Part shown: in pieces, positions 38,010 to 47,198 of the stretch
How positions within the stretch are numbered: position 1 is the first letter of the stretch
Layout of the letters: every line of letters starts with the position of its first letter
Origin: an uncultured Alphaproteobacteria bacterium
Lineage (GTDB): Bacteria > Pseudomonadota > Alphaproteobacteria > Micavibrionales > UBA1664
Direction of reading: 5' to 3'
Length of the DNA stretch: 64,000 nucleotides
Assembly (NCBI GenBank): GCA_943789475.1
Contig: CALSUG010000006.1
Location: 62,001-126,000, forward strand
The notes under the pieces: model-generated
Told to the model about the DNA's origin: nothing
Seen by the model: only the letters and a program-made list of their open reading frames with translations
Database searches by the model: none
Made by a program: the position numbers and the translations under genes

Positions 38010-38888
38010 ATGAAGGGTATTTTATTAGCGGGAGGATCAGGATCCAGACTTTACCCCCTTACAACTATTACTTCGAAACAGCTTTTACCCGTCTATGATA
38101 AACCCCTAATCTGTTATCCTCTGTCCACTCTTATGATGCTAGGAATAACAGATATTTTAATAATCAGCACCCCTAAAGATACGCCAGTTATTGAAGACTA
38201 TTTAGGCGATGGAGCCGATTTGGGTATTACCCTGTCCTATACTGTACAAGATGAACCAAAAGGTATTGCGGAGGCATTTGTTATTGGCGATGAATTTATT
38301 GGCGATGATCCTGTAACTTTGATCCTTGGCGACAATATATTTAATTTTGGCCCACAAATTCAATCCATTGCAAATACATTGCAGTCTGATTTTGATGGTG
38401 CCTTGATTTTTGGGTATTATGTGACAGATCCGCAACGTTTTGGTGTCATAGAATATGATGAAAGTTACGATGTATTATCACTAGAGGAAAAACCAAAACA
38501 GCCAAAATCAAATTATGCCGCTGTTGGGCTTTACGCTTATGACAACACGGTTGTTGAATATGCCAAAAATTTAAAACCATCCGCTCGTGGTGAGTTAGAA
38601 ATAACGGATCTTAATTTAAAATATTTAGAGAAAACTGCATTAAAGGCCCTTCCCTTTAAACGTGGTATTGCGTGGTTAGATGCAGGAACGCCTCACTCAT
38701 TATTGGCTGCTGCAAATTACGTTGAAATGATAGAGCGTATGCAGGGATTAAAGTTATGCTGTCCAGAAGAGGTAGCTTATCGCATGGGATATATCTCCGT
38801 GAATGATCTAAAACAAAAAATCAAAAATATTAAAGATTGTGATTACACAGAATATCTCGAAAATCACGTCATTCATCAAAAGGGTTAA
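38010..38888 (+). CDS. rfbA: glucose-1-phosphate thymidylyltransferase
   Basis: First step of dTDP-rhamnose synthesis: dTTP + glucose-1-phosphate to dTDP-glucose. MKGILLAGGSGSRLYPLT (nucleotide loop), TSKQLLPVYDKPLICYPLSTLM, LILGDNIF (metal Asp) and RGIAWLDAGTP are all family hallmarks. 292 residues, full length. AAAAAGGG precedes the start. Followed by rfbC after 3 bp. Confidence 0.97.
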   Translation: MKGILLAGGSGSRLYPLTTITSKQLLPVYDKPLICYPLSTLMMLGITDILIISTPKDTPVIEDYLGDGADLGITLSYTVQDEPKGIAEAFVIGDEFIGDDPVTLILGDNIFNFGPQIQSIANTLQSDFDGALIFGYYVTDPQRFGVIEYDESYDVLSLEEKPKQPKSNYAAVGLYAYDNTVVEYAKNLKPSARGELEITDLNLKYLEKTALKALPFKRGIAWLDAGTPHSLLAAANYVEMIERMQGLKLCCPEEVAYRMGYISVNDLKQKIKNIKDCDYTEYLENHVIHQKG

Positions 38889-38891
38889 ATT

Positions 38892-39446
38892 GTGCCATTT
38901 ATACAAACAGATATTCCTGATGTCATTATTTTTGAACCACGCATTTTTGAAGATGATCGCGGTTATTTTTTCGAAAGCTATAACCAAAAATTATTTTCTA
39001 ACGCAGGAATCAACACACATTTCGTACAAGATAACCAGTCAAAATCTGAATATGGAACAATACGTGGATTACATTTTCAATCTGGTGCTTTTGCACAAGC
39101 TAAATTGGTTAGGGCCATAGAAGGAAGAGTTTTAGATGTTGCCGTTGATTTGCGCCATCAATCGTCAACCTATGGACAACATGTTTGTGTTGAATTAAAT
39201 GCAAAAAACAAACAACAACTATTCATTCCTCGAGGATTCGCGCATGGTTTTTCCGTCTTAAGCGACACTGCCATTTTCACCTATAAATGTGATAATTTTT
39301 ATTCCCCGCATCACGAGGGCGGAATTATATATAACGATATTGAATTGAACATTGATTGGAAAATCGACGATGGTAATGCATTACTGTCCCTTAAAGATCA
39401 AAAACTCAAAACGTGGAATGAATACAAGGATAAACCGTGCTTTTAG
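38892..39446 (+). CDS. rfbC: dTDP-4-dehydrorhamnose 3,5-epimerase
   Basis: Third step of the rhamnose pathway. Cupin fold with the catalytic His in IRGLHFQ, FEDDRGYFFESYNQKLF and the GFAHGFSVLSD segment with the conserved Tyr in FTYKCDNFYSPHHEGG. 184 residues. Starts with GTG at 38892. Its last codons overlap the GTG start of rfbD by 10 bp, indicating coupling. Confidence 0.95.
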   Translation: MPFIQTDIPDVIIFEPRIFEDDRGYFFESYNQKLFSNAGINTHFVQDNQSKSEYGTIRGLHFQSGAFAQAKLVRAIEGRVLDVAVDLRHQSSTYGQHVCVELNAKNKQQLFIPRGFAHGFSVLSDTAIFTYKCDNFYSPHHEGGIIYNDIELNIDWKIDDGNALLSLKDQKLKTWNEYKDKPCF

Positions 39447-40291
39447 TATTAGGAGCAAACGGACAATTAGGGCAGGGCTTTAAAAACGCATGGCCTAACG
39501 ATCGTATTATCTATGTTGATCGTACAGAATGCGACATTACAAAGCAGGATCATGTTGCCGCCACATTGGATAGATGCAAACCAACCATTGTTATTAATTG
39601 CGCAGCTTATACAGATGTAAATAAAGCCGAGACTGATGAAGGTCATGTCGCTTGCACATTAATCAACACAACCGCCGTTGAAATTTTAGCTACAGAAACA
39701 GCAAAACGGAACATACCACTTATCCATATTTCAACCGATTATGTGTTCGATGGACAAAAAAACACCCCTTACACAACCACGGACACCCCCTCGCCCATTA
39801 ACTACTACGGGCAATCAAAATTAGATGGTGAAAACGCATTTTTAAAATACGCTAGATACGGTGCAATTATTCGTATATCACACCTATCGTCTGAATTTGG
39901 AAAAAATATTGTAAAAACATTTCATTCACTATTAAAAGCACTTCCCGAAATGAAAGTTGTCAGCGATCAAAAAATTTGCCTTACAACAACCGCAGATATC
40001 GTTAATTTTGTCTACAAACTTTCCAACCTAAATCCTCTAAAAAACAGTAAAAATATTTATCACTTAGGATCAAAAGATGCTTGCACCTTCTTTGACCTAG
40101 CTACCGAAATAAAAAATACTATCCAATCTAAGACAGCCTTAACCCCTATCTCATTAGAATCATTTTCTGGTCCTGTAAAACGTCCGCTTTATTCTGTTTT
40201 AGATACCCAATCAGCTCAAGAAATTATAGATTGCCCCTCATGGAAAAAAAGCGTTCATAACATCATTCAAACATTGGAGGAAGAACAATGA
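39437..40291 (+). CDS. rfbD: dTDP-4-dehydrorhamnose reductase
   Basis: Last step of dTDP-L-rhamnose synthesis, an extended SDR. N-terminal NAD(P) motif LLVLGANGQLGQGF, STDYVFDGQKNTPYTTTDTPSPINYYGQSKLDGE containing the Tyr-x3-Lys catalytic pair. 284 residues. Starts with GTG 39437 inside rfbC and overlaps the following glycosyltransferase gene by 4 bp. Confidence 0.93.
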   Translation: MLLVLGANGQLGQGFKNAWPNDRIIYVDRTECDITKQDHVAATLDRCKPTIVINCAAYTDVNKAETDEGHVACTLINTTAVEILATETAKRNIPLIHISTDYVFDGQKNTPYTTTDTPSPINYYGQSKLDGENAFLKYARYGAIIRISHLSSEFGKNIVKTFHSLLKALPEMKVVSDQKICLTTTADIVNFVYKLSNLNPLKNSKNIYHLGSKDACTFFDLATEIKNTIQSKTALTPISLESFSGPVKRPLYSVLDTQSAQEIIDCPSWKKSVHNIIQTLEEEQ

Positions 40292-41271
40292 ACGTCATCA
40301 GAAAAATATTTGGGTTAAAGCCAAAATATAAATTAAAAACAAAATCTTACAAAATCTTTCAAAAAACATTAATTACAATTAACACAGATGAAAAATCACA
40401 TAATGAAATCGTTATCTTAACAAAACCTCATACAAGTTATTTCGCAAATTTACTCGGTTTTCATTTTGCACAACATGGAATAAATAGCATAATAACCCCC
40501 TATGATATTCCAACAAAAACAATCAGTCACAAAATTGTTTTTTGCCCTCAAACATACGATAATTTACCTAATGGGTATATTGGATATCAAACGGAACAAA
40601 CAACAAACGATCGTTTTTTTCAACCCGCACACCTAGATATTCTAAAAAAATCATCAATCATGATTGATTACGCCCTGGGTAACATTAATTTTCTAAAACC
40701 ACAAATGCCCAACACTCAATTTTATCATTTACCTGTGGCATATTGTCCTAATTACACCTCATTTTTAATTAAGCATGATCTCATATCAAACAATGACATT
40801 TATCCAGATGATGATAGACCATACGATGTTGTTTTTTATGGTGACCCTCGCAATGAAAGACGCCAAGCCTATCTAAGTGAACTTCAAAAACATTTTAAAA
40901 TAAAAATTATTTGCGGCGTCTTTGGTATGGACGTTGTCAAAGAACTTCTAAAGGCAAAAATCATCGTCAATATTCATTATTTCGATCAAGCTATATTAGA
41001 GATTGGCCGCATCTATGAATCCATGTCTTTAGGGTGTCACGTCATTTCTGAAAAGGCAATTGATCAAGAAGCACATGCTGGGTTAGAAGAATTTGTTGAT
41101 TTCACAGAAATTGATGATATTCAGGGCATGGTAACAGCGGTTGAGCACGCCCTCAACAATCAAAAACATCGAACTGACACTAAAAACAAAGCCCTAAAAA
41201 GCAACCTTGATACGACATTAATCAAAAATTTTGATACATTCATCACGGATATATACAAAAAAGGATCATAA
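40288..41271 (+). CDS. GT-B type glycosyltransferase
   Basis: 327 residues. VVFYGDPRNERRQAYLSELQKHFKIKIICG and the later IVNIHYFDQAILEIGRIYESMSLGCHVISE are typical of glycosyltransferase C-terminal donor domains with the E-x-x-R-x-x-E like sequence near a reused nucleotide pocket. Its place inside the rfb set, overlapping rfbD and directly before rfbB, makes a rhamnosyltransferase likely, but that is context only. Confidence 0.8.
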   Translation: MNVIRKIFGLKPKYKLKTKSYKIFQKTLITINTDEKSHNEIVILTKPHTSYFANLLGFHFAQHGINSIITPYDIPTKTISHKIVFCPQTYDNLPNGYIGYQTEQTTNDRFFQPAHLDILKKSSIMIDYALGNINFLKPQMPNTQFYHLPVAYCPNYTSFLIKHDLISNNDIYPDDDRPYDVVFYGDPRNERRQAYLSELQKHFKIKIICGVFGMDVVKELLKAKIIVNIHYFDQAILEIGRIYESMSLGCHVISEKAIDQEAHAGLEEFVDFTEIDDIQGMVTAVEHALNNQKHRTDTKNKALKSNLDTTLIKNFDTFITDIYKKGS

Positions 41272-41275
41272 CCTT

Positions 41276-42307
41276 ATGAACAAACATGAAAAATCAATTC
41301 TAGTTACAGGTGGATGCGGATTTATTGGTGCTAATTTTGTACCCTACATGCTTGAAAAATACCCTAATTACAAGATCATCAACCTTGATCTTTTAACCTA
41401 CGCTGGTGATCTAAAAAATTTAAAAGAAATTGAAGAACATTCAAATTATTGTTTTGAACAGGGCGATATTTGCGACCGAACAAAAATTGAAAATATCTTT
41501 AGAACCCATGACATACGTGGTGTCATACATTTCGCAGCAGAATCCCACGTCGATAACTCGATCAAAGGGCCCGAACTTTTCTTACAAACAAATATAATGG
41601 GTACGTTTACATTATTGGATATCGCGCGGCACCATTGGATGAATGCCCCATCACAATATAAAACCGAATACGAAGGATGCCGCTTCCACCACATATCAAC
41701 TGATGAGGTTTATGGAACATTAGGCGAAACAGGGCTATTCAAAGAAACGACTGCCTATGCCCCTAATTCCCCCTACTCTGCATCAAAAGCATCCAGTGAT
41801 TTTATTGCTCGTTCATATCATCATACCTATGGCATGAACATCACAATCAGTAATTGTTCCAATAATTATGGCCCAAAACAACATGCAGAAAAACTAATTC
41901 CAACTGTTTTACGCAACGCCTTATCTGAAACCCCTATCCCCATTTATGGCGATGGAAAAAATATTCGCGATTGGCTGTATGTTATCGATCATTGCACAGG
42001 AATTGATCATATTTATCACAACGGACAAAGCGGAGAGACATATAATATTGGTGGTAAAAATGAATTAACCAATTTGGAATTAACGCATCATATCTGCAAT
42101 TCTCTCGACACATTACGCCCACGCAAAAACGGACAATCTTATAAGGAACTGATTGTCTTTGTTACAGATCGCGCAGGCCATGATCAACGTTATGCCATTG
42201 ATGCATCCAAAATTGAAAATGATTTGGGATGGTGCGCCGATGAAATTTTTGAAACGGGAATTGCAAAAACTATTGAATGGTATCTAACCACGGGTACATC
42301 TTTATAA
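41276..42307 (+). CDS. rfbB: dTDP-glucose 4,6-dehydratase
   Basis: Second step of the rhamnose pathway: dTDP-glucose to the 4-keto-6-deoxy intermediate. ILVTGGCGFIGANFVPYML NAD motif, HISTDEVYGTLGE, the catalytic YSASKASSDF (Tyr-x3-Lys) and the dTDP-binding NCSNNYGPKQHAEKLIPT. I start at ATG 41276, which directly precedes the NAD-binding motif; the frame opens earlier at 41231 inside the upstream gene. 343 residues. The end overlaps the convergent wbpG by 6 bp. Confidence 0.96.
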   Translation: MNKHEKSILVTGGCGFIGANFVPYMLEKYPNYKIINLDLLTYAGDLKNLKEIEEHSNYCFEQGDICDRTKIENIFRTHDIRGVIHFAAESHVDNSIKGPELFLQTNIMGTFTLLDIARHHWMNAPSQYKTEYEGCRFHHISTDEVYGTLGETGLFKETTAYAPNSPYSASKASSDFIARSYHHTYGMNITISNCSNNYGPKQHAEKLIPTVLRNALSETPIPIYGDGKNIRDWLYVIDHCTGIDHIYHNGQSGETYNIGGKNELTNLELTHHICNSLDTLRPRKNGQSYKELIVFVTDRAGHDQRYAIDASKIENDLGWCADEIFETGIAKTIEWYLTTGTSL

Positions 42308-43507
42308 ATTATCCTTCGATGTGTACTTAATATAAAAACTCCATGGAATAAGATTCATTTTTGCCATGAGATAATAAAATGGACGTAAGCGTTCGAACAA
42401 TTTTTTATATGTTTTATAATCTCTATACGTTTTCTTTGGCGTTTGCATAATTTTTTCAAATTCGCTCTCTGAAAATCCTAATCGCTTTAAAACAACATCA
42501 TAAATTTCATAGTCAATATTTGGTTCTGTTTCTAAAAGCTGCACACCTTCCTCGCGATCCATTTGACCACTACGGATCAATCCACCATATCCTAGCGCGC
42601 GCATATCAATATCAAATTTACGTGGCAAATAATATGTATGGTAAAATGCCGTCATTCTATTTTCTAAATGATGCCCACCATACCACTGCCAATCATATTC
42701 TTTTGTAATTAACGCCTTGGCTTCATCTTTATTATAGTCCAAATACCAGAGGGGTCTTACCTTCTTTATTCGATTGAAAAGCATCCATTTCAATTGACGC
42801 ATAAATCGAAAGTTCGGAAATGTCTTCATTGGCTTCTCACCAAACTGATCGTGAACACTATCGATATATTTTGCATCCATGTAGATCCATCCAACAGGGG
42901 CAATCCCCTCCGTTTTAAATGAGTGCCCTTCAAAGATATATTGAATGCCAAACTTTTCAGCGGCCATCCCCAGCACAGCAGCTAATGCAATATCGGTAGG
43001 AACTTCTAAATCTGGCGTTCCTGACTTTAAAAAGGCACGATAAATGTCATCATATTCTTGTGCATTAACAACATACGTCCATAAATCAACGTCTAATTTT
43101 TCCAACGCATTTTTTATGTTTTGCTGTGCAATCGTTGTATTCCATGTGTTATCAAAATGGACGGCCAACATACGTAATCCGTACTTCTTACCAAGATGAA
43201 GCATATATGTTGAATCCGCACCACCACTAACCCCAACAATCACATCGTATTTTTTCCCTTTACCCGCGATTTTAATTTCATCAACAATTTTCACAAATTC
43301 TTCTTCGCCCTTTTTTCCTCCTGGAAATTGAGCACGCATTTCGTCATCTTTTTCACAGTAGTTACACAATCCCTCATCATTAAATGAGATATGTGGAGTG
43401 TCCACATCATACAAGCACCTTGAGCAAGATTGAATGTTACGTTTTTTCTCTGTGCGCGCTTTCCAGCTTTGCGCCCATAATTTTTTGTCTGTGTACAACG
43501 TTCTCAT
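42302..43507 (-). CDS. wbpG: WbpG-like N-acetyl sugar amidotransferase
   Basis: ATP-dependent PP-loop enzyme adding an amidino group to an acetamido sugar, using ammonia from partner HisH/HisF. A Cys-x2-Cys ... Cys-x2-Cys finger (CSRCLYDVDTPH..., GLCNYC) is at about 29-50, the PP-loop VGVSGGADSTYMLHL at about 95 and YIFEGHSFKTEG at about 190. 401 residues, full length. The start is 2 bp from hisF, which follows hisH, giving the known wbpG-hisH-hisF module of Pseudomonas-type O-antigens. Confidence 0.92.
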   Translation of the reverse strand: MRTLYTDKKLWAQSWKARTEKKRNIQSCSRCLYDVDTPHISFNDEGLCNYCEKDDEMRAQFPGGKKGEEEFVKIVDEIKIAGKGKKYDVIVGVSGGADSTYMLHLGKKYGLRMLAVHFDNTWNTTIAQQNIKNALEKLDVDLWTYVVNAQEYDDIYRAFLKSGTPDLEVPTDIALAAVLGMAAEKFGIQYIFEGHSFKTEGIAPVGWIYMDAKYIDSVHDQFGEKPMKTFPNFRFMRQLKWMLFNRIKKVRPLWYLDYNKDEAKALITKEYDWQWYGGHHLENRMTAFYHTYYLPRKFDIDMRALGYGGLIRSGQMDREEGVQLLETEPNIDYEIYDVVLKRLGFSESEFEKIMQTPKKTYRDYKTYKKLFERLRPFYYLMAKMNLIPWSFYIKYTSKDNL

Positions 43508-43508
43508 T

Positions 43509-44273
43509 TTATTTTTCGTCCAATATTGTTCTTAATGTTTCATAGTCTGGGAAGTTAATGAGTATACCTCTATTTTTATTTTGATAGACCGCCATACTTC
43601 CTAACGCTATTGCATTTGCTCCCGCTTTTTTGGCGCGTCCAATATCAGCTATCTCACCCGCGCCACCTGCAGCAATAACGGGAATATCAATACAATTAGA
43701 AACACTTGAGATCAGATCTAAATCAAATCCATCCATTTTTCCATCACAATCTATCGAATTAATTAATATCTCACCTGCCCCTGCATTTTCAACAAATTTA
43801 GCCCATTCATGAGGCACCCATTTTGTTTTCTTTGTTCCACATTTTTCAAAAACACGCTCGCCAGAAAACAATGTTTTCTTTGCATCTACTGAAACAACAA
43901 CCGCCTGTGATCCATATGCATGTGCTATTTTTTCAATGAGTTCTACATTGTGCAAAGCCGCACTATTTAATGAAATTTTTTCTGCCCCCATATCAAATAT
44001 TTTTTGGGCATCTTCGTATGTTTTTATACCGCCACCATACGTAAACGGCATAAAACATTCCTCAGTCAATTGAGAAATTTTTGAAAAATCTGGCCCTCTA
44101 CCATTCTTCGTTGCATAAATATCAAGAATGATAATTTCATCCACTTCCAACTCGTTATATATACGAACACTATTAATCGCATCGCCAATATAAATAGGAT
44201 TTTTAAAAGAAACTGTTTTAAGTAAACCGCCATCATCCAAAAGAAGGCATGGCATCACGCGTGTTTGAAGCAT
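43509..44273 (-). CDS. hisF: HisF-like subunit of the sugar amidotransferase
   Basis: Imidazole-glycerol-phosphate synthase cyclase-like TIM barrel, here part of polysaccharide synthesis rather than histidine synthesis. The N-terminus reads TRVMPCLLLDDGGLLKTV where true HisF has PCLDVKDGRVVKG, so the catalytic Asp11 is Leu; the second Asp of VSVDAKK is kept. This is expected if only the ammonia tunnel is needed. Phosphate-binding loops YGGGIKTY and GGAGEIADIG are present. 254 residues. Gaps to hisH and wbpG are 1-2 bp. Confidence 0.93.
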   Translation of the reverse strand: MLQTRVMPCLLLDDGGLLKTVSFKNPIYIGDAINSVRIYNELEVDEIIILDIYATKNGRGPDFSKISQLTEECFMPFTYGGGIKTYEDAQKIFDMGAEKISLNSAALHNVELIEKIAHAYGSQAVVVSVDAKKTLFSGERVFEKCGTKKTKWVPHEWAKFVENAGAGEILINSIDCDGKMDGFDLDLISSVSNCIDIPVIAAGGAGEIADIGRAKKAGANAIALGSMAVYQNKNRGILINFPDYETLRTILDEK

Positions 44274-44274
44274 T

Positions 44275-44895
44275 TTAGTTTTCTTCCATCTCAGTAAAAT
44301 TTTTCAATAATGACATACCAAATTTGTGGCTTTTTTCGGGGTGAAACTGAGCGCCATAAACATTATCATTTTGAACAACACAAGGAAAATCATATCCATG
44401 ATTTACCGTTGCCAGAATATTACTCTCATCATCACAAAAAGCATGATAACTATGCGCGAAATAAAAACGTGGTTCGTCAGGAAAATTATCAATTAAGTCA
44501 GATGATTGCTTAATTTGAATTTGATTCCACCCCATATGAGGCACCTTCAAATTCTCATCAATTTTATTCTGGTCAAAATGCTTAACAGATCCCTTAATCC
44601 ACCCAAGACCATCACAGTTTCCCTCTTCACTATGTTCAAACATTAATTGCATCCCCAAACACACACCAAGGACAGGGATTTTGTCTTTTAAAATTTTTTG
44701 TTCCAAAACATCAATCAATCCTGATTTTTTCAAACACGTCATGCCGTGACCAAATGATCCCACGCCTGGAAAAAATATTTTATCCGCCTTGGCAATCTCA
44801 TTTTCATCCGATGATAAGGTTGCGCGCACCCCAATTTTTTTGAACATATTAACGATAGAACCAATATTTCCAACGTTATAATCAACAATTATCAT
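44275..44895 (-). CDS. hisH: HisH-like glutaminase subunit of the sugar amidotransferase
   Basis: Class I glutamine amidotransferase producing ammonia for the HisF/WbpG complex. MIIVDYNVGNIGSIVNMF start, oxyanion PGVGSFGHGM, nucleophile Cys in GVCLGMQLMFEHS, and catalytic His-Pro-Glu in GAQFHPEKSH. About 206 residues from ATG 44895; the frame starts at 44916 inside the formyltransferase gene. The start overlaps the formyltransferase end by 14 bp, so it is translationally coupled to it. Confidence 0.94.
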   Translation of the reverse strand: MIIVDYNVGNIGSIVNMFKKIGVRATLSSDENEIAKADKIFFPGVGSFGHGMTCLKKSGLIDVLEQKILKDKIPVLGVCLGMQLMFEHSEEGNCDGLGWIKGSVKHFDQNKIDENLKVPHMGWNQIQIKQSSDLIDNFPDEPRFYFAHSYHAFCDDESNILATVNHGYDFPCVVQNDNVYGAQFHPEKSHKFGMSLLKNFTEMEEN

Positions 44896-45661
44896 CTGCA
44901 ATTCGCGCCTTTTCAATAATCAATCTTTTTCCATCCGATGTTTTTATGAACGCACCAGGGTAAGGATCCGATTGTGCTCGCACAAAATCATACATTTGTT
45001 TCGCAGTCATGTTCATATCAATCAAGCCGTCTTCTGGCGATCTTTTGTCATGAATTTCTGTCAGACTCTTATCCTGTTTACGAAATTTCAACTGGTCAAA
45101 AACAGGTAGTGTTTCCAATAAAATTTCCTTTGATGATTCAGTAGCCTTTTCGTAAACATTTTTAATTGTATCTTCATATTCAATATCAAATGCCTTTTGC
45201 ATGATAATATCACCACCATCAACAGATTCATCCATTTGAAAAAACGTAACACCAGCCTCTTCTTCTCCATGAATCATTGCCCACACCAATGGTGCCCATC
45301 CCGCATATTTGGGCAAAAGAGACGCATGAATACCACAACAACCATACCTTGGTATTTCACGCACCGCTTTTGGTATCATATAATACCATCCTAACACTAA
45401 AATCACGTCTGGCTTAATTTCTTCTAGAACGTCTATATAAGAAGAGAGTTTCCTATCTTCGTCGACTATATAGTGAGGGGTATTATTAGCCTCAGCTAAT
45501 GGAATAAGGTTAGCATGATTATAATTTTTAACCTTTTCTCCTTTACGAACAGTGAATTCTTGGCCAATAGTAAATAGAGCATCTATTTTAAAACCGTTAT
45601 CATATAGGGTGGATAACAATTCTTCACTAAATTTACTTGCGCCAAAAAATACAATTTTCAT
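44882..45661 (-). CDS. formyltransferase-family protein (sugar N-formylation)
   Basis: 259 residues of the methionyl-tRNA/sugar formyltransferase fold. Substrate-binding and catalytic motifs: VLGWYYMIPKAV, GIHASLLPKYAGWAPLVWAM (His of HxSLLP) and FFQMDESVDGGDIIMQK (Asp). The C-terminal domain is short. Sits ahead of hisH-hisF-wbpG in the same operon. Enzymes of this type formylate amino sugars (4- or 3-amino) using N10-formyl-tetrahydrofolate. The exact sugar is unknown. Divergent from the LbH acyltransferase gene across 74 bp that must hold two promoters. Confidence 0.87.
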   Translation of the reverse strand: MKIVFFGASKFSEELLSTLYDNGFKIDALFTIGQEFTVRKGEKVKNYNHANLIPLAEANNTPHYIVDEDRKLSSYIDVLEEIKPDVILVLGWYYMIPKAVREIPRYGCCGIHASLLPKYAGWAPLVWAMIHGEEEAGVTFFQMDESVDGGDIIMQKAFDIEYEDTIKNVYEKATESSKEILLETLPVFDQLKFRKQDKSLTEIHDKRSPEDGLIDMNMTAKQMYDFVRAQSDPYPGAFIKTSDGKRLIIEKARIADDNC

Positions 45662-45735
45662 GTATGAAACTTAGCAATATCATTTTGTAATGTCTATTGA
45701 TACATTACTCACGATATAATATTAATGAGGTCATA

Positions 45736-46230
45736 ATGACAGACACATATATTCACAACACCGCAACTATTACCAATACCTCCAATATCGGCGAGGGAAG
45801 TAAAATTTGGGTCAACGTTCAAATACGCGAAAACACCCATATTGGAAAAAACACTATTATTTCAAAGGATGTGTACATTGATGAAAGTGTTACTATTGGC
45901 GACAATTGTAAAATTCAAAACAGTGTCTCTGTTTACAAAGGTGTCACAATACAAAACGACGTCTTTGTTGGCCCCAATGCGTGTTTTACAAACGACAAGG
46001 TGCCTCGTGCATTTAACACCGACTGGTCAATCACACCAACATTAGTTGAAAATGGTGCCAGCATTGGTGCAAATGCAACTATTGTTTGTGGAACAACCAT
46101 CGGCGAATATGCCATGATTGCCGCGGGTAGTGTCGTTACAAAAGATGTCCCACCCTATACATTGGTGATGGGAAACCCAGCACGGGCCGTAAGTAAAATT
46201 GATAAATTAGGAAATAAGGTAGAAACATAA
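45736..46230 (+). CDS. left-handed beta-helix sugar N-acetyltransferase
   Basis: About 164 residues of hexapeptide repeats (IGEGSKIWVNVQIRENTHIG, IGDNCKIQNSVSVY), very like WbpD/PglD-type amino-sugar acetyltransferases. A conserved FVGPNACFTNDKVPRAF loop is present. I start at ATG 45736 with AATGAGGTC ahead; the frame opens at 45697. It is the second LbH enzyme in this locus and starts a plus-strand run with Gfo/Idh, SDR and DegT genes, so it belongs to a separate amino-sugar route. Confidence 0.87.
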   Translation: MTDTYIHNTATITNTSNIGEGSKIWVNVQIRENTHIGKNTIISKDVYIDESVTIGDNCKIQNSVSVYKGVTIQNDVFVGPNACFTNDKVPRAFNTDWSITPTLVENGASIGANATIVCGTTIGEYAMIAAGSVVTKDVPPYTLVMGNPARAVSKIDKLGNKVET

Positions 46231-46232
46231 AA

Positions 46233-47198
46233 ATGGATAGTAATACTCCCGTAAAAGTTGGCTTAATTGGATTAGGAAATATGGGGCGCAATCACTTACG
46301 TGTTCTTTCCATGTTGAAACAAGTCGACCTCACATTCATATACGATTTAGATATTGAAAAAGCAACAGATCTAGCAAAAACACATAATACAACAGCCTTA
46401 AAGGATATTAACGATGCCTTTAGCAGTGATATCGACGCTCTCGTCATTTCAACACCAACATCAACCCATGCGCAATATCTAGAACAAGCTATTGGTAAAA
46501 TACAAAATATTTTTGTTGAAAAACCGATGACTGAAACATTGGAAGAGGCCGAAAAAATATCTGCTCTTGCCAATGAACATGGTACGAATATTCAAATTGG
46601 TTTTATTGAGAGATTTAACCCAGCCGTTCAACAATTAAACCAAGTGTTACAAAAATCAAGCAATGTTATTAATGTTGATTTTACACGTACAAATAAATTA
46701 AGTAGTCGTATCACAGATGTTGATGTTATTTCAGATCTCATGATACACGATATTGATCTTGCTATCCACCTAAATGGTTCTGTTAAGCATGTTTCTGCCC
46801 ACGGATCAATCGATAACAACTTAATCAACTTTGCATCTGCAATATTAACGCATGACAATGGACATTTTTCTCGTATTCAAGCGAGCCGTATTACCGAGAA
46901 AAAAATGCGTAAAATTGAAGCTACATGTGAAGATGTTTTCATTGATTGTGAATTACTACGAAAAGAAATTATCGTAACAAGTCAGTCACGGATCAAACAA
47001 GATGATGGCCGCCCCTATACAATCAGTGCAGTTCAAGAAGCAATCGAAGTGAGGCCACAAGAGGCCCTCCTCCTCCAACACCAATCATTCATTGCCAGCT
47101 GTCAGGGTGTTAAAAATCCCACTAACCCAAACATTACAGATGGTCTTGAAAGCCTCAAAATTTGTGACATGATCCAAAAGGAAATTTACGCATGTTAA
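46233..47198 (+). CDS. Gfo/Idh/MocA-family oxidoreductase
   Basis: 321 residues. Rossmann motif VGLIGLGNMGRNHLRVL, STPTSTHAQYLEQA, VEKPMTETLEEAEK (the EKP lysine) and the second-domain signature DLMIHDIDLAIHL. Oxidises or reduces a sugar carbon, in amino-sugar pathways usually creating the 3-keto group for a DegT aminotransferase. It follows the LbH gene by 2 bp and overlaps the SDR gene by 7 bp, confirming one operon. Confidence 0.9.
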   Translation: MDSNTPVKVGLIGLGNMGRNHLRVLSMLKQVDLTFIYDLDIEKATDLAKTHNTTALKDINDAFSSDIDALVISTPTSTHAQYLEQAIGKIQNIFVEKPMTETLEEAEKISALANEHGTNIQIGFIERFNPAVQQLNQVLQKSSNVINVDFTRTNKLSSRITDVDVISDLMIHDIDLAIHLNGSVKHVSAHGSIDNNLINFASAILTHDNGHFSRIQASRITEKKMRKIEATCEDVFIDCELLRKEIIVTSQSRIKQDDGRPYTISAVQEAIEVRPQEALLLQHQSFIASCQGVKNPTNPNITDGLESLKICDMIQKEIYAC

